From contig DATKCF010000035.1 of assembly GCA_035513345.1 (NCBI GenBank), positions 62,001 to 126,000 of the forward strand: a stretch of 64,000 nt of DNA, given 5' to 3'. Both the position numbers and the translations under genes were made by a program. Shown here one piece after another: positions 27,182 to 37,100 of this stretch. Each line of letters starts with the position of its first letter. The stretch's first letter is position 1. The notes below the pieces were generated by a model, which was given only the letters and a program-made list of their open reading frames with translations, was not told the DNA's origin and ran no database searches. The DNA comes from DATKCF01 sp035513345 (GTDB lineage Bacteria > Gemmatimonadota > Gemmatimonadetes > Longimicrobiales > RSA9).

Positions 27182-29332
27182 GTGAGTCAACCGGACCGAA
27201 CCGCGCTGCGACAACTGGCGCGCGATCGCGGCATCATGCCCGCGTACCGTGACATCTCGGGTGTCCGCCGTCTGACATCGGATGCGACACGTGAAGCACT
27301 TCTGGCAGCCATGGGTGTGGACGCGTCATCGGAACGTGCTGCTTCGGATGCGCTGGCGCAGCTCGAACACGACAGCCGCACCGCTCTGGCCGGGCCGGTC
27401 ACGGTAGTCGGCGCCGGCGACCCCGATTTCCGCATCGCGGTACCGCCAGGCGCACGCGGTCGCATCCAGTGGCGAGTCGACCTGATCACCGAGGATGGCG
27501 ACCGGCGCGGTATCGAAGGCGACGCGGTGGCGCGACGCGGTCAGCGCTCGATGACCATCACGCTGCCGGCCGGCCTCGCTGACGGTTATCATGCCGCGCG
27601 GATCCGCCTCGAGACGGATGGTCCGACGGTGTCGGACGATACGTTCCTGATCGTGTCGCCCGGAACGTGCACGCCGATCCGCGACGTGATCGGCGATGAT
27701 CGCGTTTTCGGCGTGAACGCGAACCTCTACACGATCCGCAGTCAGCAGAACTGGGGCGCCGGCGACCTCACCGACCTCGCCGCGCTCTGCGAGTGGACCG
27801 GCCGGGAAGGCGGAACATTCGTCGGCGTCAACCCGCTGCACGCGTTGCGCAATGCCGGCGCGCACATCAGTCCGTACAGCCCGGTCAGCCGCCTGTTCCG
27901 CAACCCGCTTTACATCGATGTGATGGCGGTTCCGGAGTTTGCCGACACACTTTCCGCGCGTGCGCTGGCGGAGTCGGCGGCAACGAGGTCGACAGTGTCG
28001 GCACTGCGTGCGTCGGACCGTGTCGACTACGAAAGTGTGATGTCGGTGAAGCGGCCTGTACTCGAGTTGCTGCACCGTGCGTTCCGGTCGCGCACGATGT
28101 CCGGTGAGACGCCGCGAGGCAGGGCGTACGCCGAGTTCACGTGGCGACACGGCGTCGTGCTGCGTGACTTCGCGACGTTCCACGCGCTGGCCGAACGATT
28201 CGGTGTGGCCGACTGGCGCGAGTGGCCGGCCGCGTTCCGCGATCCGCGGTCCGCCGAAGTCGATGCGTTCCGTGACGCGAACGCGGACGCGGTCGACTTC
28301 CACGCATTCGTCCAGTTCGAGCTCGACCGCCAGCTCGGCGTGGCCGCGGATGCAGGCCGTGCGGCCGGCCTGCGCATCGGTGTTTACGGCGACCTTGCGA
28401 TCGGCTCGGCCGTCAGCGGCAGCGATCGGTGGACGTTCCCGGATCTGTTTCTCGAGGGTGCGACCGTCGGCGCGCCGCCCGACGACTACGCGCAGCACGG
28501 GCAGGACTGGAGCCTGCCCGCGATCGACCCGAATCGCCTGGTGGCGGACCGCTACCGCTACTGGATCCTGCTGATCAGGAATGCGCTCGCACATTGTGGC
28601 GCCCTGCGCATCGATCACGTGATGGGACTGTTCCGTCAGTTCTGGATACCCGCGGGTCGGAGCGCCGCCGAAGGGGCGTACGTGCGATATCCGTCGAATG
28701 CGCTGCTGGCGGTTCTGGCCATCGAGAGCCGGCGTAGAGGTGCCATCGTGATCGGCGAGGATCTGGGAACGGTTCCAGGAGGGTTGCCTTCCCGTCTCGC
28801 GCGCCACGAGATCCTGTCGACCCGCGTTCTTTACTTCGAGCGCGAATCGGACGGTGAGTTCAGGCCGCCTTCCGCCTACTCGCGGCGCGCCATGGTCACG
28901 GTCAATACGCACGACCATGTGCCCCTGGCCGGGTGGTGGATCGGCCGGGAGATCGAGACTCGCCACGGCATTGGCGACCTGACGGACGATGAGCGGGACC
29001 GCGCGCTCGCCCGCCGTGGCAACGAGCGCGAGTCGCTGCGACGCCGGCTGGCCGCAGCACGTATCCTGCCCCGCGGGACGGAGGTCGAGGCACCGGACCT
29101 GGCTGCCGCGGTTCACGCCTATCTGGGCCGGACGCGCGCTCCGTTGCTCGGCGTCGCACTCGACGATCTGGCCGGTGAGGTCGACCCGGTCAACCTGCCC
29201 GGCGTCACGGCCGACCGCTTCCCGAGCTGGACCCGCCGGATGCGGATACCGCTCGATGCAGTGCCCCGTGACGCGGGCGTCGATCGCGCGCTTCAGGGCG
29301 TCGAATCACGCGTGCGCGGCATTGCCGGATGA
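27182..29332 (+). CDS. malQ: 4-alpha-glucanotransferase
   Basis: Disproportionates malto-oligosaccharides (GH77). The 716-residue protein uses a GTG at 27182; its Shine-Dalgarno is weak. The first ~165 residues are the extra N-terminal domains seen in the longer bacterial MalQ type. The barrel shows SQQNWGAGDLTDL, SPYSPVSRLFRNPLYID, nucleophile Asp in LRIDHVMGLFRQFW (about 476), Glu in VIGEDLGTVP (about 525) and Asp in NTHDHVPLAGWW (about 577). Last gene of the glgE operon, 34 bases after glgX. The glucanotransferase recycles short chains produced by the debranching enzyme. Confidence 0.94.
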   Translation: MSQPDRTALRQLARDRGIMPAYRDISGVRRLTSDATREALLAAMGVDASSERAASDALAQLEHDSRTALAGPVTVVGAGDPDFRIAVPPGARGRIQWRVDLITEDGDRRGIEGDAVARRGQRSMTITLPAGLADGYHAARIRLETDGPTVSDDTFLIVSPGTCTPIRDVIGDDRVFGVNANLYTIRSQQNWGAGDLTDLAALCEWTGREGGTFVGVNPLHALRNAGAHISPYSPVSRLFRNPLYIDVMAVPEFADTLSARALAESAATRSTVSALRASDRVDYESVMSVKRPVLELLHRAFRSRTMSGETPRGRAYAEFTWRHGVVLRDFATFHALAERFGVADWREWPAAFRDPRSAEVDAFRDANADAVDFHAFVQFELDRQLGVAADAGRAAGLRIGVYGDLAIGSAVSGSDRWTFPDLFLEGATVGAPPDDYAQHGQDWSLPAIDPNRLVADRYRYWILLIRNALAHCGALRIDHVMGLFRQFWIPAGRSAAEGAYVRYPSNALLAVLAIESRRRGAIVIGEDLGTVPGGLPSRLARHEILSTRVLYFERESDGEFRPPSAYSRRAMVTVNTHDHVPLAGWWIGREIETRHGIGDLTDDERDRALARRGNERESLRRRLAAARILPRGTEVEAPDLAAAVHAYLGRTRAPLLGVALDDLAGEVDPVNLPGVTADRFPSWTRRMRIPLDAVPRDAGVDRALQGVESRVRGIAG

Positions 29333-29394
29333 ACCGGCTCGCTCCACTTTAGCCGCTGAAAGCCCACGACGCCGGTCACAACGGAGGCTGCCTC

Positions 29395-31707
29395 ATGGCC
29401 CGTTCCCTCATCGCGGCGGCCGTCGCGATCATCACCGCACTGCCGTTGTCGGGACAGACCGTGCCGACGCCGCGTGAGCACTTCGGCTTCGATATCGGCG
29501 AGGACCGCCGGCTCGCCGACTGGAACCAGCTCACGGCATACTACGAGAAGGTCGCGAACGCGAGCCCGCGTGTGACGCTCGACACGATCGGCCAGACAAC
29601 GATGGGCCGGCCGTTCATCATGCTCACCATCACGAGCGAGGCGAACCAGGCGCGCATAGATGAGCTGCGCGACATTCAGCTCCGGCTCGCGGATCCTCGC
29701 CGCATTGGCAGTGATGCCGAGCTTCAGCGGCTGGTCGAACAGGGCCGGACCGTCGTGCTGATCACGCACGCGATCCACTCGACCGAGGTCGGCGGCGCAC
29801 AGACGGCCGCGCGCATGATCCACAGACTCGCGTCCTCGAACGATCCGCACATACGCGAGATCCTCGACAACGTCATCCTGCTCGACATCCCGTCGCTCAA
29901 TCCCGACGGTACGCAGTGGATCAACGAGTGGTACAACAAGTACGTCGGCACCGAGTTCGAAGGCACGTCCCCGCCATGGTTGTACCAGTTCTACACCGGC
30001 CACGACAACAACCGCGACTGGTACGTGTTCACACAGAAGGAAACGCAGCACACGATTCTGCGCGCGCACAACGCGTGGCATCCGCAGATCGTTCACGACA
30101 TCCACCAGATGGGCGGCAACGGCGCGCGCATTTTCATACCGCCGTTCATCGATCCGGTCGAGCCGAACGTCGATCCGGGCATTGTAAGTGCACTGAACCA
30201 GCTCGGCGCGTCGATGGCGGCCCAGATGACAGCGCAAGGCAAGTCCGGTGTCGTGATCAACGCGATCTATGATGCGTGGACGCCGGCACGGGCGTACCAG
30301 CACTATCATGGCGGAGTCCGGATCCTTTCGGAGACCGCGTCCGCACGGCTCGCGACGCCTGTCGAAGTTCCGCCGGAGCGGATCGGCGGCGGCCGTGAGT
30401 ACGACGCATCAATGGCGAGCTGGAATTACCCGTGGCCGTGGACCGGCGGCCACTGGGGATTGCCCGACATCGTCGACTACATGGAGTCGGCCGCACTCGC
30501 CCTGCTTACGAACGCCGCGACGAACCGCGAGTTCTGGCTGCGCAATTTCCACGAGATCAACCGCCGCGCGACGGACGGCTGGGACGCCTGGCCCGCGGCG
30601 TGGGTGATACCGGCGGACCAGGCCAATCGCTCGGGCCTGTCGTACGCGCTGCGGGTTCTCACGATGGGCGATGTCGAAGTGCACCGTGCAACCTCGCCGT
30701 TTACCGTCGGGGAGCGCCAGTTCGCGAGCGGTACGTACGTCATACCGATGCGGCAACCGTACGCGTCATTCGCCCAGACGATGCTCGAGATCCAGCAGTA
30801 TCCCGATCTCCGCGAGTATCCCGGCGGTCCGCCCAGGGCGCCGTACGATGTCACCGCTCACACGCTGCCGATGCTGATGGGCTTCGAGGCAATCGAGGTC
30901 GACGCGTGGACGGCGGGGAGCCCGCCGTTGTCCGACCCGATCCCGCAGCACGACTGGCAGTTCGATCTGCCGACCGGGCTGACGGGTCCCGGTGCGCCGC
31001 GCATCGGCATGTACAAGTCGTGGGCCGAGACGTACGAAAGCGGCTGGACACGGTGGATGTTCGATGCGCACGGACTCGCCTATGACACGATCAAGGACTC
31101 GCGCATGCGAGCCGGCAACCTCGGCGCCGACTATGACGTGATCCTGCTCCAGTCGCAGGCCGCGTCGTCGATTCTGTCCGGTCTGTCCGCCGGCTCCGCG
31201 CCCGAAGAGTATACCGGCGGCATGGGCGCGAACGGCCGCGATGCGCTGCGCGAGTTCGTCGAGCAGGGTGGCCGCCTCGTGGCCGTCGAGGCAGCAACCG
31301 AGTTCGCGATCGAGACGTTCGACCTTCAGATCGCCAATGCGGTGGCCGGGCTTCGCCGACAGGACTTCTACGTGCCCGGCTCGATCGTGACGCTGAATCT
31401 CGACACGACCGTGCCTCTGGCGGCCGGCGTTCCGGAATCACTGCACGGCTGGTACTGGGGCGACAGTCGCGCATTCAATGTGCACGACCCGTCGATGCGC
31501 GTCATCGCAAGCTACGCTGCCGGCAATCCGGTCGCGTCAGGCTGGATCCTCGGACCCGAACGGCTGGCCGACAAGGCCGCGCTCGTCGAAGCACCGGTCG
31601 GAGAAGGTTCGGTCGTCCTGTTCGGATTCCAGCCCAATTACCGGGCACACTCCGTCGCGACATGGCCGCTGCTCTTCAACGCGCTGACCGCGCCTCGCCG
31701 GCGTTGA
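29395..31707 (+). CDS. Secreted M14 family zinc carboxypeptidase
   Basis: A 770-residue metallopeptidase with a signal peptide (about residues 1-21, cleavage near LSGQT). The zinc site is H and E in THAIHSTEVGG (about 127-130) and the distal H in VHDIHQMGG (about 235). The substrate-carboxylate region NPDGTQWIN and the phrase YTGHDNNRDW are typical of the large bacterial M14 subgroup. About 350 further residues follow, containing a glutamine-amidotransferase-like fold (LLQSQAASSILSGL, LREFVEQGGRLVAVE). Acts outside the cytoplasm. It heads a four-gene operon with only two bases to the next gene. Confidence 0.88.
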   Translation: MARSLIAAAVAIITALPLSGQTVPTPREHFGFDIGEDRRLADWNQLTAYYEKVANASPRVTLDTIGQTTMGRPFIMLTITSEANQARIDELRDIQLRLADPRRIGSDAELQRLVEQGRTVVLITHAIHSTEVGGAQTAARMIHRLASSNDPHIREILDNVILLDIPSLNPDGTQWINEWYNKYVGTEFEGTSPPWLYQFYTGHDNNRDWYVFTQKETQHTILRAHNAWHPQIVHDIHQMGGNGARIFIPPFIDPVEPNVDPGIVSALNQLGASMAAQMTAQGKSGVVINAIYDAWTPARAYQHYHGGVRILSETASARLATPVEVPPERIGGGREYDASMASWNYPWPWTGGHWGLPDIVDYMESAALALLTNAATNREFWLRNFHEINRRATDGWDAWPAAWVIPADQANRSGLSYALRVLTMGDVEVHRATSPFTVGERQFASGTYVIPMRQPYASFAQTMLEIQQYPDLREYPGGPPRAPYDVTAHTLPMLMGFEAIEVDAWTAGSPPLSDPIPQHDWQFDLPTGLTGPGAPRIGMYKSWAETYESGWTRWMFDAHGLAYDTIKDSRMRAGNLGADYDVILLQSQAASSILSGLSAGSAPEEYTGGMGANGRDALREFVEQGGRLVAVEAATEFAIETFDLQIANAVAGLRRQDFYVPGSIVTLNLDTTVPLAAGVPESLHGWYWGDSRAFNVHDPSMRVIASYAAGNPVASGWILGPERLADKAALVEAPVGEGSVVLFGFQPNYRAHSVATWPLLFNALTAPRRR

Positions 31708-31709
31708 CG

Positions 31710-33353
31710 ATGACGGTCGGGCGACCTGGCGAGCAGAACGTTCGTCGCGCGCGGCTGGTCCTCACGGCCTCCGTCATCCTCGCCGCCTGTGCCGAACCCG
31801 TCCCGGATGCCGAGCCTGTCGATGGCGGCGTGCAACAACTCGGGCCCGCCGACCTGCTCTTCTCCGGCGGCCGCGTACTCGACGGCGCGGGCAATCCGTG
31901 GGTCAATGCGGACGTTGCCGTTGCCGCGGACCGGATCACGTTCATTGGCGACGCTGCGTCGGCCGGCGTGAGCGCGCGCGACACGATCGATGTTACGGGC
32001 CTTCTGGTCACACCGGGTCTGTGGGACGCGCACAGTCACGCCGAGATCGAGACGGAGGCCGGGCGCACGGCACTGCCCTACATCCATCAGGGCATCACGA
32101 CGGTCGTGCTCGGCGTGGATGGCGGCGGCTCGAACGGCATCCAGAACATCTTCGCCCAGTATGAGCGTGACGGCATTGGTGTGAACGCGCTCCGCTTTGT
32201 CGGGCACGGGCCAGCCCGCACCGCGGCAATGGGCGTGGCAGACCGCGAGCCGACTGCCGGCGAGTTGCAGGTGATGAAGGACTACATCGAGCGTGCCATG
32301 CAAGAGGGTGCGTTCGGCCTGTCGACGGGGCTCTTCTATTCGCCGGGTTACTTTGCCAGGACCGATGAAGTCATCGAGCTGAACCGTGTAGCCGCTCGGT
32401 ACGGTGGCATCTACGACACGCACGACCGCGACCTCGGCGCCGCCTGGAGGGGCATCGGTTTCATCGCGTCCATGGAGGAAGCGATCGAAATCGGCGAGAC
32501 CGCGGGCACGCCCGTGATCTTCAGCCATCTCAATCCGCAGGGTGCCCACAATCGTGGCCGCGCGGACGAGGCGGCCCGGCTTGTCGAAGCGGCTCGTGCC
32601 AGAGGTGTGAACGTGATGGCCGCGCAGCACCCGTACACCGCTTCGCAGGCAAGGCTCGCTGCCTACGCGGTGCCGCGCTGGGTCGTCGAGGGCAGCTCGG
32701 ACGAGATGCGGGCGCGCTTCAAGGATCCGGAGGTGCAGCGCAGGCTCGACATCGAGACAACCGAGATGATCGAGATCCGCGGTGGCCCCGGCAAGATCGT
32801 CGTCGTCGGATCGGAAGCCGAACTGAACGGGAAGACGCTGGCTCAACTGGCCACCGAGTGGAACGTGCCGGTGCCGGCGGCCGTGCGGCGCATTCTCGAG
32901 ACGACGAATCCGTTCGTCATGAACCTCGACCTGTACGACATCGACAATACGCGGTTCCTTGCGACACGCGAATGGATGATGTCGTGCACTGATGGCCGCA
33001 CACCCGCGCCGGGCCAGGATGTCGTGCACCCACGCGTCTACGGCGCGCTCCCACGCAAGATCCGGCTGTTCGTACGGGAGGAGCCGGTGATTTCGATGCC
33101 GTTCGCGATCCGCGGCATGGCCTCGCTGCCCGCGACGTTCTTCGGCGTGTCCGACCGCGGCCAGATCCGCGAGGGTTGGTACGCAGACATTGCGGTGTTC
33201 GACGAGGCTGGCATCACCGACATGGCAACCCATGATGAGCCGCACCAGCATTCGCGCGGCGTGGTGCACCTTCTGGTCAACGGGCAGTTCGCGATCCGGA
33301 ACGGTGAAGCAACGCTCGCCCTGGCTGGTCGGCCGATCCGGCGAGGTGACTGA
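31710..33353 (+). CDS. D-aminoacylase-like amidohydrolase, lipoprotein
   Basis: A 547-residue metal-dependent hydrolase of the N-acyl-D-amino-acid deacylase branch. The start ATG at 31710 lies two bases after the previous stop. A lipoprotein signal ends in VILAACAE. The metal ligands are in GLWDAHSHAE (replacing the usual HTHDD), GIYDTHDRD and PVIFSHLNPQG. The markers GAFGLSTGLFYSPG and SLPATFFGVSDRGQIREGWYADIAVFD are diagnostic for the family. The predicted location is the periplasm. Next to a secreted peptidase it may process D-amino-acid or unusual peptide conjugates; the exact substrate is unknown. Confidence 0.85.
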   Translation: MTVGRPGEQNVRRARLVLTASVILAACAEPVPDAEPVDGGVQQLGPADLLFSGGRVLDGAGNPWVNADVAVAADRITFIGDAASAGVSARDTIDVTGLLVTPGLWDAHSHAEIETEAGRTALPYIHQGITTVVLGVDGGGSNGIQNIFAQYERDGIGVNALRFVGHGPARTAAMGVADREPTAGELQVMKDYIERAMQEGAFGLSTGLFYSPGYFARTDEVIELNRVAARYGGIYDTHDRDLGAAWRGIGFIASMEEAIEIGETAGTPVIFSHLNPQGAHNRGRADEAARLVEAARARGVNVMAAQHPYTASQARLAAYAVPRWVVEGSSDEMRARFKDPEVQRRLDIETTEMIEIRGGPGKIVVVGSEAELNGKTLAQLATEWNVPVPAAVRRILETTNPFVMNLDLYDIDNTRFLATREWMMSCTDGRTPAPGQDVVHPRVYGALPRKIRLFVREEPVISMPFAIRGMASLPATFFGVSDRGQIREGWYADIAVFDEAGITDMATHDEPHQHSRGVVHLLVNGQFAIRNGEATLALAGRPIRRGD

Positions 33354-33358
33354 CCACC

Positions 33359-33835
33359 GTGCCCAGGCGTTCGCTGATTCAGGCGGAGATCAAGCAGCGG
33401 AAACCGTTCCGCTCGATCGGTCAGGAGGCCGTCGTCTCGATTCTGCGCACGGCCGATGTCGTGCGCGCCCACTACGAGCGGCAGCTCGCGCCCTGGGGCG
33501 TCACGCTCCAGCAGTACAATGTGCTGCGCATCCTGCGCGGCGCGGGTGACAGCGGACTGCCGACGCTCGAAATCGGCGCCCGCATGGTGGAACGGACACC
33601 CGGCGTCACCAGACTGATCGACCGGCTCGAACGGAAGAATCTCGTGCGCCGTGCACGCGGCACGGAGGACCGTCGCGTCGTCTACTGCCTGCTCACTCGA
33701 GAAGGCAGTGCGACGCTGGCCGCACTCGACGACGTCGTCGACCGGGCTGATGTCACGTCACTCGACGCACTCAGCGATGCGGAACTCGAACAATTGATCG
33801 GAATGCTCGACCGTGCTCGCGTCGGGCACTGTTGA
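33359..33835 (+). CDS. MarR family transcriptional regulator
   Basis: A 158-residue winged-helix repressor starting with GTG at 33359, five bases after the previous stop. The core is WGVTLQQYNVLRILRGAG, the recognition region TLEIGARMVERTPGVTRLIDRLERKNLV and the wing RARGTEDRRVVYCLLTREG. It lies inside a peptidase/amidohydrolase/efflux operon that it might regulate; no operator could be identified. Its stop (TGA 33833-33835) overlaps a possible TTG start of the next gene. Confidence 0.9.
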   Translation: MPRRSLIQAEIKQRKPFRSIGQEAVVSILRTADVVRAHYERQLAPWGVTLQQYNVLRILRGAGDSGLPTLEIGARMVERTPGVTRLIDRLERKNLVRRARGTEDRRVVYCLLTREGSATLAALDDVVDRADVTSLDALSDAELEQLIGMLDRARVGHC

Positions 33836-33843
33836 GCGCGTCA

Positions 33844-34728
33844 ATGGACGAACGCCACCAGCGTGGAATGGCCTTCGCCCGCCTCGGCGTCGCAGTCAAC
33901 GCCATCCTCATGACGGTCAAGATCGGGGCGGGCCTGCTCGGCAACTCCTACGCACTCGTCGCCGATGGCGTCGAATCCGCTACGGACGTGTTCTCCTCAC
34001 TGATCGTCTGGAGAGGCGTCTCCATCGCGGGCCGCTCGGCTGACAAGGATTTCCATTTCGGCTACGGCAAGGCCGAAACCATCGCGGCAACTCTGGTTGC
34101 GCTGTTGCTCATGATCGCGGCTGCTGGAATCGCGTTCGAAGCGATCCGCGAGATCAGGACGCCGAACGGCGGACCCGCACCCTGGACGCTCGCCGTCCTC
34201 GTCGGCGTCATCATCGTCAAGGAAACGCTGTTCCGGAGGGTCCGCGAGGTCAGCAGTGCGGTACACAGCCGTGCACTCGAGAATGATGCATGGCACCACC
34301 GCTCGGACGCGATCACCTCCGCCACCGCCTTCGTCGGCATCAGTCTGGCCGTGATCGGCGGTCCCGCGTGGTCGCCCGCCGACGACTGGGCCGCGCTGTT
34401 CGCGTCCGGCATCATTGCGCTGAACGGCCTGCGCCTGCTGCGCCCGTCCGTCGCCGACCTCATGGACCGCGCGCCCGACCCCGACGTGATCGACCGCGTG
34501 CGCTCTCTGGCCGCGGCCGTAGCCGGTGTGCTGGCTATCGAAAAGATCCAGGGTCGCCGTGCCGGACTCTACTACCTCGTGGCGATCCATGTGCAGGCCG
34601 ATCCCCTGCTCAGTCTGCGCGACGCACACAGCCTCGGCCACCGCGTGCGCAACGCGATCTGCGCCGAACCCCTGTTCCTCGACGTGATCGTGCACATGGA
34701 ACCCTTCGAGGAAGGCGCGCCTCAATAA
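33844..34728 (+). CDS. Cation diffusion facilitator (metal efflux) protein
   Basis: A 294-residue CDF transporter that exports divalent metals such as Zn, Co, Fe or Mn in exchange for protons. About six hydrophobic segments; the metal-site motifs are ADGVESATDVFSS in helix 2 and DAWHHRSDAITS in helix 5. The signature HFGYGKAETIAATLVALLLM is present. The cytoplasmic C-terminal domain (about 210-294) ends in FLDVIVHMEPFEE. The start is uncertain: ATG 33844 is used here; a TTG at 33832 overlapping the MarR stop would add four residues. Confidence 0.92.
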   Translation: MDERHQRGMAFARLGVAVNAILMTVKIGAGLLGNSYALVADGVESATDVFSSLIVWRGVSIAGRSADKDFHFGYGKAETIAATLVALLLMIAAAGIAFEAIREIRTPNGGPAPWTLAVLVGVIIVKETLFRRVREVSSAVHSRALENDAWHHRSDAITSATAFVGISLAVIGGPAWSPADDWAALFASGIIALNGLRLLRPSVADLMDRAPDPDVIDRVRSLAAAVAGVLAIEKIQGRRAGLYYLVAIHVQADPLLSLRDAHSLGHRVRNAICAEPLFLDVIVHMEPFEEGAPQ

Positions 34729-34752
34729 GACCGGATCCGACCCGGCGGCAGT

Positions 34753-35856
34753 TCAGCCGGTGGGCTGCAGGATCTCCTCCCGCTTGCGGTCCAGCGCTGC
34801 CAGCAGTGCGTCGAATGAGTCGGCGAACTTGCGGACACCATCGCGCTGGAGCTCCTCGGTCACGTCAGTCATGTCGATGCCGAGGCGTTCGATCCCATGC
34901 ATGGCGGCGCGCGCGCCATCGACATCGGCCGTGAGGGTGACACTCGCGTGGCCGTGATCCTCGAACGCCTCGATCGTTTCGGGCGGCAGCGTGTTGATCG
35001 TCTCCGGACCGATCAGTTCCTCGACATACTTGACATCGGAGAACGCCGGATCCTTCGTGCTGGTGCTGCCGAACAGGACGCGTTGAGCGGCACCGCCGCG
35101 GCTGCGCAGCGCGTCAAATTGCGGTCCGTGGAACGTCGCGCGGAACCGCTGATAGGCCAGCTTCGCGTTGGCCACAGCCAGGCGTCCGCGCAGCGCGTTC
35201 GCTTCAGGCGTACCGATGCGATCGAGCATGGGATCGATCATCGAGTCGACACGGCTGACGAAGAACGACGCTACCGACGCGATGCCGGCCGGTTCGTTCG
35301 CGCTCGCCAGGCCGCGCAGGTACGCGCCGGCCACCGCATCGTAGTGCTCGAGCGAGAACATCAGCGTTGCGTTGACATTGATGCCGTCCGCGATCAGCTC
35401 CTCGATCGCGGCCACGCCTTCCCGCGTTGCCGGCACCTTGATCATGAGGTTGGGCCTGCCGACCACCGACCACAGGCGGCGCGCCTCGTCGACCGTGGCA
35501 TCCCGCTCCGCGGCCAGGTGCGGCGAGACTTCGAGGCTGACAAAGCCGTCCTGCCCGCCCGACGCGTCGTACACCGTCCGCAACAGGTCCGCCGCTTCGC
35601 GAATGTCCGTGATCGCCAGACTCTCGAACAGTTCCGCGCTGCTGATTTCCGGATTCGCCGCGATCGCAGCGCGCAGGTCATCATCGTATTCCGTCCCGCC
35701 CGAGATCGCCTTCTCGAAGATCGATGGATTGCTGGTCAGTCCCCGCAGCCCGCGCTCGATCATCGCCTCGAGGTCGCCGCTCCGCACCATGTTCCGCCGG
35801 ATGTAGTCCAGCCAGACCGACTGTCCCAGCGCGCCGAGTTCCTTCATGCCAGCCAT
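34753..35856 (-). CDS. tal: Transaldolase
   Basis: Pentose-phosphate pathway enzyme that moves a dihydroxyacetone unit between sugar phosphates. The 367-residue protein is of the TalAB type found in actinobacteria and relatives. The Schiff-base lysine is K140 in NLMIKVPATREG. Other marks are GLTSNPSIFEKAI, NVNATLMFSLEHY, ASFFVSRVDSMID and LFGSTSTKDPAFSD. The ATG at 35856 has GGAG nine bases upstream. It is convergent with the CDF gene, 24 bases away; no clear terminator is visible between them. Confidence 0.95.
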   Translation of the reverse strand: MAGMKELGALGQSVWLDYIRRNMVRSGDLEAMIERGLRGLTSNPSIFEKAISGGTEYDDDLRAAIAANPEISSAELFESLAITDIREAADLLRTVYDASGGQDGFVSLEVSPHLAAERDATVDEARRLWSVVGRPNLMIKVPATREGVAAIEELIADGINVNATLMFSLEHYDAVAGAYLRGLASANEPAGIASVASFFVSRVDSMIDPMLDRIGTPEANALRGRLAVANAKLAYQRFRATFHGPQFDALRSRGGAAQRVLFGSTSTKDPAFSDVKYVEELIGPETINTLPPETIEAFEDHGHASVTLTADVDGARAAMHGIERLGIDMTDVTEELQRDGVRKFADSFDALLAALDRKREEILQPTG

Positions 35857-36045
35857 CGAATCGTTCTCCGTTTCGCCGATGAGCGGTGGGTCGCGCGTCG
35901 AACACGCGGCGCTCCGTGTCGCCTTCAGAATAGTCCGTGCGACAGGGGTGTGTCCACCACCCGACATTGCACCGCCCGTATGCACGAAACGCCCGATCCA
36001 CTCTCGCGGACCGGGCGCGCAATGCTGCCGAAACTGTGAGGGCGT

Positions 36046-36729
36046 TCAGGCCACGGACGACTTGCCCTTGCCCGTGGCTCCGGATTCCGTACGATCGGCC
36101 GGAATCTCCGCGTCATCGGTGGATTCGTCCCGCTCGTCGCCACTCTCGACCTGCTCGTACAGCCGCTCGAGCAGGCCGGCGTGCAGCGGCTCGAACAGCA
36201 AGTCCCGCAGGCCGAGTTCGCGCATGTACAGCCGCGTCAGCTCGGTCAGGCGCGTGCCGCCGTCCGACGCCTCGTTGAGCGCCGCCAGATTGTCGACGTG
36301 GATCCGCACAAGCTTCGATTCGACGTGACCCGAGTGCAGCTCGACCCACTCCCGGAACGTGTGGTTCCTTCGCCCGCTCAGCCGCTTGCGGATCCGCTCC
36401 ACCAGCGATGCCGTCACGTCCCACTCGACTCCGCCGTCGATCGACACGAACGTGTTCGGCAGATGCGTCACGTCCGTGTTCGCCACCTGCCCCAGGTAGA
36501 TCAGCACACGGTTGCGCAACGCCTGATGATCGATCTCCGCCAGATCGTGCAGCCGGCCGTATATCGTGAGCGCCTGCGGCGCCGCCACTTCACCCTGCCC
36601 GCGCCGGATCAGCTCCAGCGCAAACTGGAAATGCGCGTCGCCCAGCCGCTGACGACCTACCGCCAGCGCCACGTTCAGATTCGTTGTCGCTGGCGTGCCG
36701 TTCGCCGGAGCCCAGCTCGCCTTGTTCAT
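36046..36729 (-). CDS. Conserved hypothetical protein, cytoplasmic
   Basis: A 227-residue protein not recognised. No signal peptide or membrane segment. The N-terminal half is mixed (FQFALELIRRGQGEVAA, AEIDHQALRNRVLIYLGQ). The middle is charged (VERIRKRLSGRRNHTF, EWVELHSGHVESKLVRIHVD). The last 30 residues are acidic and Ser/Thr/Gly-rich and look disordered. The ATG at 36729 follows GGGGTGAG. 189 bases separate its stop from the transaldolase start on the same strand. Confidence 0.7.
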   Translation of the reverse strand: MNKASWAPANGTPATTNLNVALAVGRQRLGDAHFQFALELIRRGQGEVAAPQALTIYGRLHDLAEIDHQALRNRVLIYLGQVANTDVTHLPNTFVSIDGGVEWDVTASLVERIRKRLSGRRNHTFREWVELHSGHVESKLVRIHVDNLAALNEASDGGTRLTELTRLYMRELGLRDLLFEPLHAGLLERLYEQVESGDERDESTDDAEIPADRTESGATGKGKSSVA

Positions 36730-37100
36730 AACTCACCCCAAGGGTACCTGCGGGTGGGAACAACGGGGTTCCTGCGTAGGAGGCAAGCTACATGCCGGAT
36801 CCGGCCGATTGCGCGCCGGCGGTGCTTCAGCGACGACGAACGTGCGGCCCACCGTGTCGTCCAGGATATTTCATGACAATGACTTGGCTCGATGTCGACA
36901 GGTCGTCAGGCAATGTATGCCGGGGCCCGACAAACCGCTCCGTTCCCGACCGATCGGGCGGCAGGCAGCCATGCCCGCTTGTGGCACCGACGCAACTGGA
37001 TAGCCATGGACCGGTTTCGCGCACGCGTGCACGCGCGAGGCCAGACCGGCCACGCCTCGGGAACGCCGTCGGCCGCTTCCCACAGCCGGTACCTCGAGAC
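36730..37100. other. 371-bp spacer downstream of the ACIII operon
   Basis: Separates the actF stop from the start of the hypothetical gene on the same strand. It should contain the terminator of the long act operon and the promoter of the hypothetical gene. I see short palindromes (CCGGATCCGG near 36794) and, on the minus strand, TTGTCATGAAATATCC near 36870, but nothing convincing. No coding sequence. Confidence 0.5.
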
